DNA from: Pyrocephalus nanus
Taxonomy: Eukaryota > Chordata > Aves > Passeriformes > Tyrannidae
Assembly (NCBI GenBank): GCA_038380795.1
Contig: CM076262.1
Location: 1,208,121 to 1,272,120 of the forward strand
Reading direction: 5' to 3'
DNA length: 64,000 nt
Shown: one piece after another, positions 1 through 14,300 of the stretch
Layout of the letters: every line of letters starts with the position of its first letter
How positions within the stretch are numbered: position 1 is the stretch's first letter
The notes under the pieces: model-generated
Database searches by the model: none
The model's input: only the letters and a program-made list of their open reading frames with translations
Told to the model about the DNA's origin: nothing
Made by a program: the position numbers and the translations under genes

Positions 1-3000
1 GTAAGAAATTATCCATCCATTAACAGAGTTAGCTATGTTTTTATATATATAACTGCATAATTTTGTTGCAGAGCTGGGAAAGGAAAATTTGTTGGGTTCT
101 TGAGTTTGCTGGCCCTGAGGAACCTATGTAAATTTACATCCATAAAGTATGCAATTGTTATTATTAGCTAGTCTAGACTTCACTGAAGTCTAAATTTCCC
201 TGCTTGTTGCATGCCAATACGCTGCAAATGGATATTATTTTGCTCAGCTGTAAACTTTGTGTCTAATACGTCTTTACAGAGAGGATCTTTGCCCTTGCCT
301 TATCCTGGAAACATTCTCAGTGTCAGTCTGGAAGTTCCTTAGGCCCCTAAATACAAGCATCTACTTCACTTGGACATATGCAGAACAAAGTTCCTGAAGA
401 ACACCTATTGCAATCTAGAGTTTGGATGATTTTTCACCTCAGTTCACCCCTTAGATATGCTCTGAGAATCCTAACCTAGAAAAATAACATTAAAAGTGGG
501 AGCTGGAGGTCATCAATCCTCTGCTAGCCTCAGGCTGGATGAGTTTGTATCTGTATCTTACCTGCTGCTCAAGAATTCTGGTGATGGAGAATCTACTGTT
601 TCCCCTGGTGAGCTGTCCTAGTACATAATTATCTTGCTGAAAGGAAATGTGCCTTTTCACCTAGCCTAACCATCCATTCTTTGATTAAAGGCTACTATTG
701 TCTTATCACCAGAGACATGCATAACAGATACTACTTACTTAGCAGCAGTCAGTCTTTGAGATACCCAAATTTCTGATCATGACCTCCACTAACAGCTCTT
801 ACTCTTTCTCAACCTTCCTTGTAAGTTCTGGATTTTAGCCCTTTCATCATTCTCATTTGTTACTGTTTTCTCTATTTGGTTCACGTCATTCACAGAGCGT
901 GATACCAATAACTCAACACAACAAAGGGCAATTTCATTTAGGTCTCCCCAGCACTGAATCCTTGAGACAAAACCTAGAGGCTCTGCAGGCAACATTTCTG
1001 TTTAGTTAATTGACATGGTCATACCTGACATTTGGAAGCACTTACCCAGGACACTCTGATTTCTACTCATTCCCGAGTCTGAAGGTGTTTGGATCCACGC
1101 TGTCCCTGTACTAAGAGAATGCTCTGTTTTTCAGCTGGTTTAACTAGACCTGCATTCAGCTGTAGTTGAATCACTCTGCAGCTGCAAAAAAAGATCCACT
1201 TGGATAGAGAAAAAAAACACCACAGGATGGAAAAACGCAATCAAGTTGTTATGGTATTGTAATGGGAATGGCCTCTGGGAATGGCTTATAGTTCACAGTC
1301 CTCACGCTTCTCTATTATCGTTGTCAATCTAGTCTAGGAAGTTATAGTACAGGGCAAACTTAAGAAGACAAAACATGTTGCAAGAGTTTACTCTGTTTTG
1401 TCACGGAGGGACAGGACTGATGTATTCAAGTTCCATCTGCACAATTATTCTGACTCCACATCACTGGGGCGGGCATACCTCTACTTCATGGGAGCTGCAA
1501 TAGGTATGATTCATCTAGAAAAATAAAATCAAAGCATAAAAAGCCCATGCATAGATACTTATAGGGTAAAGACCAGAGTCTGAGTCATAATGAATTCCCT
1601 AGGATCACATAACTGGAACTACCTTTCTTCAGAGGAACAGCCTTGGAATAAGAAATCACTGAAAAAGAAATTTCCGTTTTAGGCAATGGAAAATTATGTC
1701 ACATATGTTGCGTATGTATATACTGGCAGGGACGCATGTGTGTATAAAAGAGAGATCTGAATTATAACCTGAATTAAAATTTAAAAAATAGTAGGATCCT
1801 GTTTAGCAGAGGTGACATAAAGAGATCTCCTTTGTCTCCCAGTAATGCACACTATTGTTTAATGGCAGACTGCTCTATTTTGATCGCCAGTACATCATCA
1901 TCCTGCATTACAGTGCTTCATATCTCATTCTCCCTTCATTCCTCAGATATAACACCATATCATTCTGCCTTTTAGGACAGTCATGATGTTTTTGCACATC
2001 ATCCTTATGTACTCAGCTAAGATGATTTATTCATGATGAGAGGAGGAATTACATGTTCATTGTGGGTACAGAGTGTGACTTGCCAACACAGTGCCCTTGT
2101 AAAAACCCCTGTTACTGATCTCTGTAATGTAACAAATAAAACACAGTTGATTTGACAGCAGGATAAACAGAAGTATTTTCATCTCCTTTTCAGCTTGTGA
2201 GTTTGAGCGTGATCACTTTTTCTTTAAAATCTGCAATTTCTCTTAATATTTTAGCCATTGGCATTGCTTGATGAAAGTGAGGTCAGATGGGCACAAGAAA
2301 GGACAAGTCATAAGTGAAAAAAAGGGCAATGTTTACAAATGAGTTTAGCCATCATGAAAGTGACTTAATTATGTAAGATCATTTTGGAACCAAATCAGTT
2401 TTTTTTAAACTTTGGTGACCAGACCACAGGGGGTCTTCTGTCATCAAATTCCTACTATGTTTGCTAGGATTTCTTATACACAGAGACTGTCAGGCTCCAC
2501 TGATATATGTCTATGCAGCAGATAGGGAGGGATGGTCTGCAAGGGCTGCAGCAGGTAGAAAGTGCTGTCTCCAATGGTGGGAAAAGAAAAACCTTGAAAG
2601 TAAAAGTGAGTTAGTAGGCATTCAAGTTCCTTTATATAACTAGGCATTAATGTTCTTATATAACTAATTGAGTGCTGTAAATTTCCCCAGGTAAGAAGAG
2701 AATCCAGGGTCAATTTTCCTAGCATGACACTGACTGGGAACTGCAACTCCCTATTTTCACATTCATGGTGCTGCTCTTGGCCTTAGCAGGCCGGCCTGAG
2801 ACAAATCAGCACCCTTTCTGGCACGTATATATATTGGTGGGATACATAAAAGGGAAGTATGCAAACAAGAAATATTATTTTTTAACTGGACTTCCACTGC
2901 CTGAATGATCTGAGAATCCACCAGGATGCCTCTAATCCTTGTGAAACATCAGAAAAAAGCCAAGGGAAGATGCTCTCCCACAGCTAGGATGGAGCAATTT

Positions 3001-6000
3001 GCCACCAGAGGGAGCCATGGGAATACAGTAAAAGGGGTTGTTTGGCACAGGAAAGGTCATTAGATATTTCAGCTTAAGTCTCAAGTATCAAAGTTTTCTC
3101 TGGCCACAGCTAATTTTCTACCAATTCAACATGCAATGAAAATCAGCTTGAAAGTTTGGCTTTTGGCTAAACATGCAAATCTCCTTGCTAAAAATGCTAC
3201 CTTGATGTTTCATACTCCATACTTTTTTCAGAGTATCCACTTGCTCAATAAAACAAAATTGCTAACTAAGCCACTCCAATTTTATGCTTGAAAATACAAC
3301 TCCAGGACTGAAAATCAAGACTTAAAAAAAAGACTTTAAAAATCATGCTTTAAATACCATATACACTTTCACTAGTATAATTAGTATAAAAATCGTGGTA
3401 ATCAGAAATTTTTCTGGCAACAGCTTTCCTGGTGATAAAGCAGATTACATCGGATTGCTGGAATGGCTCTGCATTGCTGATCGCAGACTGAACTATAGAA
3501 CATCACGCAACAAACACTTGGACTCTGGAGATGAGTAGAGGGTGGAAGAAATACATCATTATTGTGTAGAATTATTCTTTTGACTAAATCTAATGTTTAA
3601 AGAGGTAAGGAATCTATTTCAAATAATACCGAAGTCCTTTACACTGCCAGTATGATTTACAACAGGCAACACAAGCTGATATGATCTAATGCTTAGCAAA
3701 AGAAAAAGAAAGTCCTTTAAAGAAGTTTGTCCATTTAGTTCCTTCTTTGCTCTTATGTGCTACGCTTTAATTCCTGGTACTTTTAATATGTGCTTTAAAA
3801 TGGAAATGCATGTACACCCTCCCTGAAGTCACAAAACTGATAAAATTGTAGGAGACCATTCATCACTCATTAAAAGCCAGGTTCCCATCACTGTACAGGG
3901 TTAAGCATTGTGTATCAGAAACTGAAGAAACAGCAGACTGAAAAAGAACTTAAATAAAAGAGAACTCAAATAAAAGGGAAACAGCAATTTCAAGCCCAGA
4001 GGGTGCCCACAGATCCCCCACAGTTCTTTGTGGCAGGTGTAGGGTGGAATTAGGTTATCTTATATATAATAAATATGATATGTATAAATGCTCTGCTTTT
4101 CCCAGCTTGCTGCCTATTCCCTCATCTCCTCACTGCTCCTCCTCTGTAGCACTTACACAATTTTTTCTGTAGCTCTCTGCCAAACCAAAGTTAATTTTAA
4201 GGCTAGAGTATGTCTCAGAAGAGGTGCTGCTGAGTGTTTAAGTATTCCTATTTTTCACTGTGGGTGAATTCTTTGTAAGCTTAAGATTTCCTGCTTTTTG
4301 GGAATTCTGACATTTTCATTCTATGGGCCAAACATCTTATGATCTTTGCAATTTCCATCATCCTTTTCCCTTAAACTTACAAGAAATTTGAGGACTAGGA
4401 CTTGTAAAGACCAAAATAAACCATGAGTATCTTGCTTTCTATTTTCCTTTTCATACCTAGCAGAATGGAGCTGTTCTGGTAGCAGTCAAGTAACTCCTTA
4501 AATTATGGCACATATAGAATGCCTCCTGTGCATAAACATAGATATAACAATTAAGGAAAAATTATTTATAAGATTTTGATTTTTACAACTTTCATACTTG
4601 CAGGAAAGTTTAAAAATGTAATTAAAGATAATAAAAATTAAAATGGAATTTAAAATTTGGCTTAATTAAGTTATTGTTAATATTGGAGACTATTGATTTG
4701 AGACTCATTAATTTTTCTAGGGAGGGAACATGGAATTCCTTGTAAGGATCTATGGAGGGATTTTAATCACAGTTTGCAGGAGTAGTAGTGAATCTAGTTT
4801 GCTGTTGATCTTATATCTCAAGCAAACTTTGTAGGTGTTGCTTTTCTTGCCCTTTGTACTATAGAAGAGCAGAATCTGCAAAGGTTCATGATCCTACAGT
4901 ACATATCCTATAGCTTTTCGTGCTTTGCTCCAACATTCATGGGATGTATGTATACATCACAGCTCCTGTGCTTCGTACTTTTGAGGGCTTTTATAGGACA
5001 TATGTAATGGAGCTGCAGTGTTGTGTCTTTTAGAGCTCTAGAAGATAGATAGACTTTTGGAGGGAAGGAAAATGACTTTTTTTTTTTAGAACAGTTAAAA
5101 TTAATTCAACACAATCAACAGTGCTTACATAGCTCCATAAAGCAATGTTAAATACAGTTATTGTCCTTACCCGAACCTTTGGAAATGAAATATGTTTGTA
5201 CCATTTTAAATTGTCCACATGCAAAACTGTGTCTTGTTTCAATTTTACAGGTTCAAAACATATGTTAAAAGTTGCAGCTGAGCAGGTATTTAGAGGATTA
5301 TTTTACTTTAAAATTGATCAGAAATATTTTTAATTAAATAACCTCTGACTATAGTTTTATTAATTTTTAAGTGTTAGTAAAACATTTCAACATTTTTAAC
5401 AGATAATTTATTTAAATTAAGTTTAATTAATTATAAGTGAAGAAAAATGGCTCATCTTTATGATATTAAATTCTTAGTTCAACTATAATTTTGAATCAAT
5501 GTAAACTTTAATGCTAGAGTATCTATTTTAATATGATATTTTTTCATATTTATATTTTCTAACATCCTTAAACAAAATAGTAAGTGTTCCAATATTAAAA
5601 AATCATAATACTTCAGAATAAATACAATTCTAGTTTTACATTTTTATCCCTGTTTGGAGTGAAACACTGTGAAATATTGCATTTTCCCCTGAACTACACA
5701 TTCTGTTTTCTAAGAGGTTCTATTTTATTTGTTTTAAAAATGCCACTAAAACCAATTCAAACCTGATAATGTTCCATATCGTGACCAAGAAGTTCACAAT
5801 GACATGCTTGGTGACTTCTAAGCTTGCAGATAATGAGTCAGATTCTGTAAAATGCTTAGTTTTGTAAGGACTTCTTAAAAACATGACTAGGAGAAATCCT
5901 TTATCTTTAGTAATATTTTAGGCAATACAAAAATCTCTGAAATTAAAGTGTTGTTCCCACAGCTATCTATTTTCCCAAGTCAAATAAGAAATACACAGAT

Positions 6001-7274
6001 TAGGGGTTTTTTGTGTGTTTCCTCTAATTCAGTAAGACAAACAATGTGGAAGACAGGCCATTTTCAGAGCTGATTAAAAAACCCTCAGATATCAGGGAAT
6101 ACACATCTCTTTTAAGAAAAGAAGAATATTAAGTAGCCATTGAGAAGCACTGCACTGTGACATTTTTACAAGGAACTCATTCGGGAAAAAGTAAAGAGCA
6201 GATACTCAGAAGAGACTTGGAAGAGTGCAGCTATTATGTATTCCTTATCATCTGGAAAAGGCAATGACTTGTTACTCTTATCCACAAGAAAATACTCCTC
6301 AGCAGAACCAAATCCCAGCAAAATAGATATTGTCTGCTGGGCTCTGTCTTCTTCTCCCCTTTTATTTGCAGTAGCATTTTTCATTCTTAAGGCCTCTCTT
6401 CTGATCTCCTTGGAAAATTAACCAAGACGCTAATGGCTGAGAAAAGATAGGAATGCTTACAGAAGGAGATAGGAACACAGTCACAGATCCACACATGTGC
6501 AGCTCTTGGATACTAAAGAGCAGTTCCTGCAGGCAGTGAGGTGAATACCAGTATGTTAAACATTTTTTGCAAGGAAAGCCTCTGCTGTATTTCAGAAGCA
6601 TTTCTACCCAAAAGACTACCTGAAAAAAAACTCCATAAAGATGCTTTTAAGGCATTTGCTGTTGGTGTTTCCTATGGGAGCTGGATTTTGTGCAGCTCTG
6701 AACATCCACAGGAACCACTCCCAATTCTAGCAGGCCTGTTGGGGCATGCAGACATCTGTAGAATGCTGGTGACTTCCTCAAGACTCTTAAGGTGCTGTAT
6801 TGAAATGCTGCTGTCACCCCTGAGAGAAGTTCACTTGAATCCCACCTCCTGTGAGAAGTTGTTAACAGAAAGGCAGGCTGGACCTGCTCAGGCATCCCTG
6901 TGTAATTCCTGGCCTGGTGAGGGAGCAGGAGATGGCCTTGCATACCTAGTACAGTTCATGTCTCCCACAAGCACCACCTGTTGTAATACCTTCCCTTATT
7001 CTGACTGAAGCCACATGGACATATAATACATATATGGCATCTGCATAGGATGCTCCAAAATTGTGCCCGTTTTCACCACTGTTAAAAGGCAGACCAGCTT
7101 ATTTGGATTCATTGCTGTTGTGTGAAACCATGCATTTGATTCTTGTTCATGGTGCTCTAAGGAGAAATCATACTGCAAATGGGGCAGAACTGTGAAAAGA
7201 ATTAAGTTAATTTTGTGCAGTTATTTCCTGAATGTAGATAAATGCAGATGACCTCATGCTCTTTATAAATTACC
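1..7274. other. Gene-free, AT-rich sequence
   Basis: No exon, RNA gene or recognisable mobile element was identified. Open frames are short and mostly overlap on both strands. The longest is a 155-codon frame at 6541-7008 (+), inside a locally less AT-rich stretch at about 6480-7010. It has no domain or repeat pattern I recognise, and an overlapping 98-codon frame runs on the other strand, so I do not call it a gene. The interval could be intergenic or intronic. Confidence 0.6.
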
Positions 7275-7912
7275 TTATTCAGTTGCTATGTAATCACCTT
7301 GAGGAAAGCCTGAAGTGAGTCTAGATAGTCTCAGCTGACCTGTGGAGAGAGGAACCCAAAGTTGAGCAGGTTTTCTGGACTTATGACCTTGAAGGGGACC
7401 CATGCTGGAGCAGTTAGAGAAGAACTGCAGCCTGTGGGAAGAATAACATTGTAAAAAAGTTAACACTGTAAAAACTCGTGAGGACTGTCTCCTGTGGGAG
7501 GGACCCCATGCTGGAGCAGGGGAAGAGTGTGAGGAGCCTTCCCTCTGAGGAGGAAGGAGCAGCAGAGACAAGGTGTGATGAACTGACCATAGCCCCCATT
7601 CCATGTCCCCCTGTGCCACAGGGGGTGGGGTGGGAGTAAAATTAAGCCCAGGAAGAAGTGAGGGGTGGGGGGGAAGGTGTTTTTAAGATTTGGGTTTATT
7701 TCTCATTATTTAACACTATTTTGATTAATAAATTAAATTAATTTTGCCAAGTCAAGCCTGTTTTGCCTGCAACATTAACTGGTTGGTGATCTCTCACTGC
7801 CCTTATCCCAAGCCATAAGCCTTTCTTTCTACTTTCTCTCCCCTGCCCAGCTGAGAGGAATGATAGAGCAGCTTTGGTGGGCACCTGGTGTCTAGCCAGG
7901 GTCAACCCAACA
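7275..7912 (+). mobile_element. LTR-like interspersed repeat, plus orientation
   Basis: This segment differs sharply from its AT-rich flanks and resembles a family I recall as common in bird genomes. It has a GA-rich part containing two copies of a 'GGGACCC(C)ATGCTGGAGCAG' phrase (about 7396 and 7500), then a G-rich run (7621-7673), then AATAAATTAAATTAATTTTGCC around 7727-7748 as a poly(A)-signal region. It ends in a CT-rich tail closing with GGGCACCTGG...CCAGGGTCAACCCA at about 7879-7911. That order (U3-like, AATAAA, CT-rich R/U5-like, CA end) suggests an endogenous-retrovirus LTR or an LTR-derived repeat. No gag, pol or env remnant is adjacent. Boundaries are approximate and the family name is not assigned. 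Confidence 0.6.
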
Positions 7913-10900
7913 TAAAAATAAATTAAAAAATAAGAGCAAGTGCCAAATATCTGGAGTTCCAGTGTGGTCTACAGTACGGATTCACAAGGTTTTATTTGTT
8001 CCAAAAAACAAACATGCAAACAAAAAATAAAGAGAAAATAGTCCTTGATTTTTGTGGTGCACTTGTAAGGGCAAAGAATAAAACCCTTTCCATAGATAGC
8101 ATCATCTAGGAAGAGCTGGAAAACCAGAAAGAGCTTGTTGATCACATTAGAAATAAAGAATATGACAGAACCCCAATAACAACGTTGGGGAGTAGAATTG
8201 ATAAACATTTTCTTGAGGTGAGCACACCAACACATCAGAAGGCTCCCAGCTTTGGCATAACACAGGCTAATAAGCTGCAGTAAATTAACTGTCTAAGAAG
8301 CCAACTGGAAGAGGCATTAAATACCAGGACTTGAACACAAATATCCCAGTGAATTTGCAGAACCAGTCTTTACAGTCCAGCAACTTCTGGGGATTCCCTT
8401 TGTAGGGGAAGCTCCTTTTGTAGGAGTTCCTCTGAGTTCCCTAAGAAGCTTCCTGCTTTTTAACACTCCTGAGGTTGACATTGTTTCTGCATCCTGCTCC
8501 TTTCAAGCCTCTTCTGGATTGTGCTGACTCCCTCCTACTTGCTCCATCCTGCAAACCCAATGCTTCCTCCAACTGAGCAAGCACAGCTGCATTCAAGGAA
8601 AGGGCAGTTTCTTTCCATCTTTCCCTCCCTTCTTCTGGTTTCACCTCACTGTCTGTGGTATTTTCCCCTCTGTCACACAGCTGCTGGATTATTTTATATA
8701 AAACATACACTGTACCATACCATTTACGGTGAATAAACACTGTAAAACTTCACAAAGGGCAGAAAATGGGATAGGGGAGCCCTATGCATAGCTGTGAACA
8801 GCCAAATATCCTGCTGCTATGGAGGAAGGGAGTATGGAAGCAGTTAAAATGAACTGATGTTTGAAGGAAAAACTTATTCTCTTTTTAGCTTGCAGAGTTC
8901 TCCACTGCTCTGCCACATTCCTCAGCTGGGTGCACGAAATATTTTAGCCTGAGGGAGGCAAAACAAAATGGAGAAAAATTATGAAGACATCCAGCTGATG
9001 AAATATAAAGGTTAAGACTGAAATAGCTTTCTCATACAAATATTTCATCCTTTTAATTTCCTGAGAAAATTATGATTTTTAGATTGTGTGTGTTTCAGGG
9101 CAAGTCAAACAAGTTTGATCTTTGATCCACAAAGACAGACTACACCATGAGTAAGCTTCTCATGCCCTCTCAGATGTCCACCAAATGCTGTGCTCTTCAG
9201 GGATCACCACATGCAGTAGTTGTGGCAATGTAATGTAGATTGCTAACTCCCACACTGTGCTTCTGTTCTGGCTTTGCTTGGAGAGTAGATGGGTGCTTGG
9301 GATTACATCCCTCCACCAGAAGAATTTTTTCAGGAATGGAACAACTTGGTGAATGGCAGAATTGTGTCTTGGCATAAGGTTAGTTGCAAGCCTAATCTTC
9401 CTACACATTTTGCAAATGAAGAGAGGCACAAGGCTACATTTGCAAAGTCAAATGTCAAAAAACATGACCCCTGAGTAAAGATTTTACAGATTACCCAGTT
9501 TTTATAATCACCAGGAACCTCTGATTGCCTCTGGAGTCTCATCCAGTAAACAATCCATGGGAAAAGTCCTTGACCAGTGCCTTGATTAGACCACTTCTAT
9601 TTAGGTGAGTTTTGGCAGGCGTTCAGCTTGAATAATTCTTTTGCAAAGTTTTAAGCCTACCAAGGTGGCATTTAGTTAGCAACATTTAAAGAGCTCTAAC
9701 ATGGTTTGAAATCTCAGAAAGTTTCACTCTTCTTTTATTGTAAGCTGCCCTGGGTAGAGAGGATCAGAGGGTACGATGTTAGCATGGTTTGTGTGAGACC
9801 CAGGAGAACCAAGCTCAATTTTCAGCCCCACCATAATCTTCCCATATGATAGCTCATAATTTCTGCTTCAGATCATCCTTTTTTATTACTTTTGAAACAA
9901 AGCTGAGAAACTTTCTAGTTTTCTTTTCAGAACGTGAGTTGTTCTGCTCAGTCTGGGAGTCACTAAATGGAACTAAATGGCCTGAAAATACGGGAGGTTA
10001 GAATGGAAAGGCTTTATCTATCTGCGAAACAGGAATGACACTATTTCCTTCCTTATAGCTGTAAAGTTTACTTAGGTATCAGTGGCTTGGACATTTAATT
10101 ACAATAGCTAAAAATAGTGTTTGGTTAAAAATCTGATATACGAACAACAACAGAATCTTTTAAAATTAAAATATTTAGTATTTGCTGTGGAAGATGGGAA
10201 GTGTTCAATTTTTCCAATTTTCAGAAATGTTATGTCAATGGCAATAAAATTCATAAGACATATAAGTACATGACTATGTAAAATTATGGACAAATAGTGA
10301 ATAACTGCAGAAGCTTGGTCAAAACTTTACAGTAAGAAAACTCTTAATTTTAATATATGTGTAGACTTAATATGAATTTACCACTCTAACCAGGCAACTA
10401 ATAAACAGCCATTGGACCTGCAAAAAATCCAAAGAATTTGTGATCTTAGTGAATCAATGACAAATCATCTGTCTTCTCAGTTTTCACTCACAACACAAAT
10501 AGCAGACATGGAAAATGCATTGGGTTTTCATTTACTTTTAGCAGTGACCATAAAAAATGGACTTAGTTTGAGGTTACAGTGTCTGAGGTTTTTTTTCCAT
10601 AAGGTTATAAAATGTTTCAAAGCTTTTAACACAAACATTCCCAGGGTTAGTAGGTCCAGTGAATCTGACAATCAATTTCACACTTTATTTTCTCTTACAT
10701 GAGAAAAGTAATGACAGTGGTTTAAAAAAATATATTAGAAGTTATGTTTAAAATACGATTACCCAAAAAAGAAAACATGAGAATTTATCTTACTAAGGTC
10801 TGAGAAAGGGCAGCAAAGCTGAGTTTATTATGATGCAATTCACAACTAGTGATTGGATATCCCATTCTAACATTGTTCTTGGAAGAATACTTAACCTGAA

Positions 10901-11293
10901 GCTGCTTGTCTCTTACCAGTTGGAGAGAAATGTATTCCTTAGTTTTGAGATGAGGGAAAATAAAGTGTTTCCCTAGAACAAATCTGTGATCACTGCCTCT
11001 TTGCCTTGTTGAGGAGCAGATGAAGGTGCACAAGTCAGCTTCCCTCCTCTTCTCAACTTCCTTGGCCATTTCAGTTGCTCAAACTGCTGTTTGAAGAGTT
11101 TTTGATCATGCAAAATCTGTGGCACTGCTTTCTACATGTAATTAATTGAAAGAGACTGACTTGGCAGAGCACCTTCTAGAAAGAAGTAGACCTATTCAAG
11201 GATGAGCCCCCAACTTTATAGCTGATGCCAGACATTTTACGTGATGAAACTTTGACGTTTTTGGAATAATGACTTGTAGAAATAAAGCTATCT
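7913..11293. other. Gene-free, AT-rich sequence
   Basis: No gene or mobile element recognised. Open frames of 60-100 codons are scattered on both strands with no domain pattern and are compatible with chance. Confidence 0.6.
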
Positions 11294-11379
11294 CCATCCA
11301 TCCATCCATCCATCCATCCATCCATCCATCCATCCATCCATCCATCCATCCATCCATCCATCCATCCATCCATCCATCC
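11294..11379. repeat. (CCAT)n microsatellite, about 21.5 units
   Basis: Perfect CCAT tetramers run for 86 bp, ending in a CCG interruption at 11378-11380. Read on the minus strand the array gives a spurious Trp-Met-Asp-Gly repeat in an open frame. Confidence 0.98.
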
Positions 11380-14300
11380 GTTTCCTAGTTTAACAATAAG
11401 GCTGACTTTTTGTATGGAAAAATTGTGGACCACAAATGAATCTTACAGATGACATCTTTGCTTAGTAAAATGGAAGTATAAAGGCATTGTGAGACATAGT
11501 CTTTTGTTGTGCACATAGTTTTAATTACTTGACATGAATCTAAGAATTTGCATGTGAGTGTAATATAAACAAAGAATCTGTAGTAAGTTTTAACTGGTTG
11601 CAGTTTGGGAATCAATTAATTTGTGAATTAATCTTCAGTTTTGACCTGTCCAATTACACTTAATGGAAGAGCATTAATAATAATAAATTATAACAGAAAC
11701 TAAATTCTAGGAGTAGTTTGACTCTTCTATAACTTGAGCATGACTGAATTTTGCTGTCTTACCTTGCATCATCAAAAACTCTTCCAGGAAGCATCTCAGA
11801 GGAAAACTGAGTTAAAGTTCTTCATTAACACCTCTTTTACCTTGAGGAGGATGGCATGAAAACCTGTTCCATTTTGGTTTTTTGGGCTTAGATTACTTCT
11901 GAGAAGACTCTGTACTCCATATTCATCTGCACGGGTGTCCTTCTGAGCCACATCTCACAAGTATTTCTCATTGAGGAGCAGAAATGAGTATTTTGAAATT
12001 ATGTTCCAGTATTTCTGGTTGTGTCCTAAGAACCAATCAACAATGATCTGGAACAATCAGGAAAACCAAACTGAAAAAACCATACAACATGATTTGGTTA
12101 TACAAATTTGTCTCAAACATAAGGTACTTACTTGAAGCTGGAGAAAATTGCTAGAATAAGTTTCACAGGTGTAACTCTGACCAGAAAATAGGTTAACAGT
12201 TATATATAATCATGTAGAGAAGAGATACACAAAAAATTGCCTCAAAATAATAGGGTTACCTTACTTTTCTCAATATTCTGTTGAAGTTAACAGACAGCAG
12301 TTGAAACACTCCACAGATACAACAAGCTCCACTCCCAATGGTCAAGTTCTACAGACTTTATTTTGAAGCACACCTACGGACCTTTTTTTTAGCCAATTGT
12401 ATGGATTTTGAATGATTTATCATAGTCCATTACATTCCTAAAGTTTTTAGAATCACTTCAGTTGGCTGTATTATCACTGCTTCTCTTGGTCTCTATTTAC
12501 ACAGTCTTACGGACTTGATAGCCCTTATCAATGAAAAAAACCCACTGACACTGAAAATGGGACAGTTTTTATGAAATAATATGCTCTCAATAATGTTTGC
12601 TCCAGAACAATATCCACATGTTGTCCTTAGTCATGAATGAATTTCATTCAGAGTGAAAGGATGAAACACAATATGGTGCAAAGATAAACAGTAAAATTCA
12701 TCTTAGCTGCAAGTAAAATCACAATTTTGCCAAAGATTTCACCACGATATACTTACAATTGAACTTGAACTTACCAACTTATCTTCACCCTTTTGCAGAA
12801 TCCCGCCAAGCACAGATATTATGACCCTACACAGTTATTTCTACAGCAGGTAGCAGTACAAGGTGTAAGAAAAAATAATGCAATAGACGCAACTTTTTCT
12901 TGAAAACCTATATAAAAAGATGCACAAATCTATCTCTTTTTAAGCAAATACTCATACATGTGCTTTAATTTCAGTTTGAGTTTGCATCCTGTTGAGTCCA
13001 ATAGAATTTATCATACTGATGCTTTCCTGGGCAGGAGGTGACAAGAAGTGTGTGACGGAAGATGTAAGCCAAGATACAGGAATGTGCTGCTATCAAAATT
13101 TTAGCTGAATTTTCATGACAAATATTATAAAGCAAATAAAACAAATAGACACCTCTAATACTTATTGCCTACCCTACATAACCAATATTATACATAATTT
13201 CTTCTTTTTTGGCTTAAATGCAAATATTGCATTAATATTGTTAATAGCAGCAGTAATGCATGCACACAGAGCTTTTCAAAAGAGTTTCAGGAACATGAAC
13301 TAAAGAAATATGCCCTTTGAAAATATCATATGTCCTTTAACTTTTTATATATTTAATAACTTTATACTTCATGTAGTGTGGAGTTTGGTAAATTGTTGGC
13401 ATTAACATCTTGACAACGTACTTTTCTGTAGAAATTTAATTTACTTTGAAAATTAAAAAGAGAGAACAGGATTTTCCTGAGATTTGCCCTACAATACAGG
13501 AGTTTTTAATCTCAAAATTTTAGTGAACATCAAGAAAAAAATACAGTGAGTACTAACATACACTTACTTTGTCACTGTAGTTGCAATTTCTGGAGATCAT
13601 GCTAATATTCCTTTCTATGATCTCTAAGGCAGCTTGACTTTCAACAACCTAGGCAATTTTACAGGTCTTACATATCACTTCATAGGAGTTACATTGAGTG
13701 AAATGAAGGTTGGTCCCTCCCCTTCACATTTAAGAGAAATTAATAGCTAAAATCAACATATTTAAAAATGGTTATTTTCTTTCAGTATTGGGTAGATACT
13801 AAGCAGGGAAGGAAATAGATGGAATCTGGTGCCTAGGACCTCCACGTACGTGAGGCCATGCTTTCCACTTTAAACACAAGAGAAAACATATGGACAGAGG
13901 ACTGGAAATGTGGAGAGAGGCTCAAGGAACAAACTAGCCTTCATGTATCTGCACTGAGCAACCAGAATATGACACACTCAGAATTAGTGTCTTTTTCTGA
14001 AAATGTTGACTCATTTTCAAAAGTGTGTTTTCCTTCTCTATACAGAGCATACTGTAAGATGATTCTACTCCTTGAAAAACAGATGCCAGTAACTTCTTAG
14101 ATTTCACATCTTACTGTGTTTGTAAAAGTTGTGCCCAGTTCTCATGCTGTTTTTGCTACTGCTGTATATATTCTAAAAATAACACGAGAGGGTGATATTC
14201 ATTTTACATTATCTTGTCATTGGTTGAAATCACATTAATGATGTATTTCAGTACTCAAATAAATGTATGTACTGCCATAGGAGCATTGTTATAATTTAAT

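Noticed and set aside
11176..11433. 85-codon minus frame with a Trp-Met-Asp-Gly repeat
   Set aside because: The repeat is only the translation of the CCAT microsatellite.
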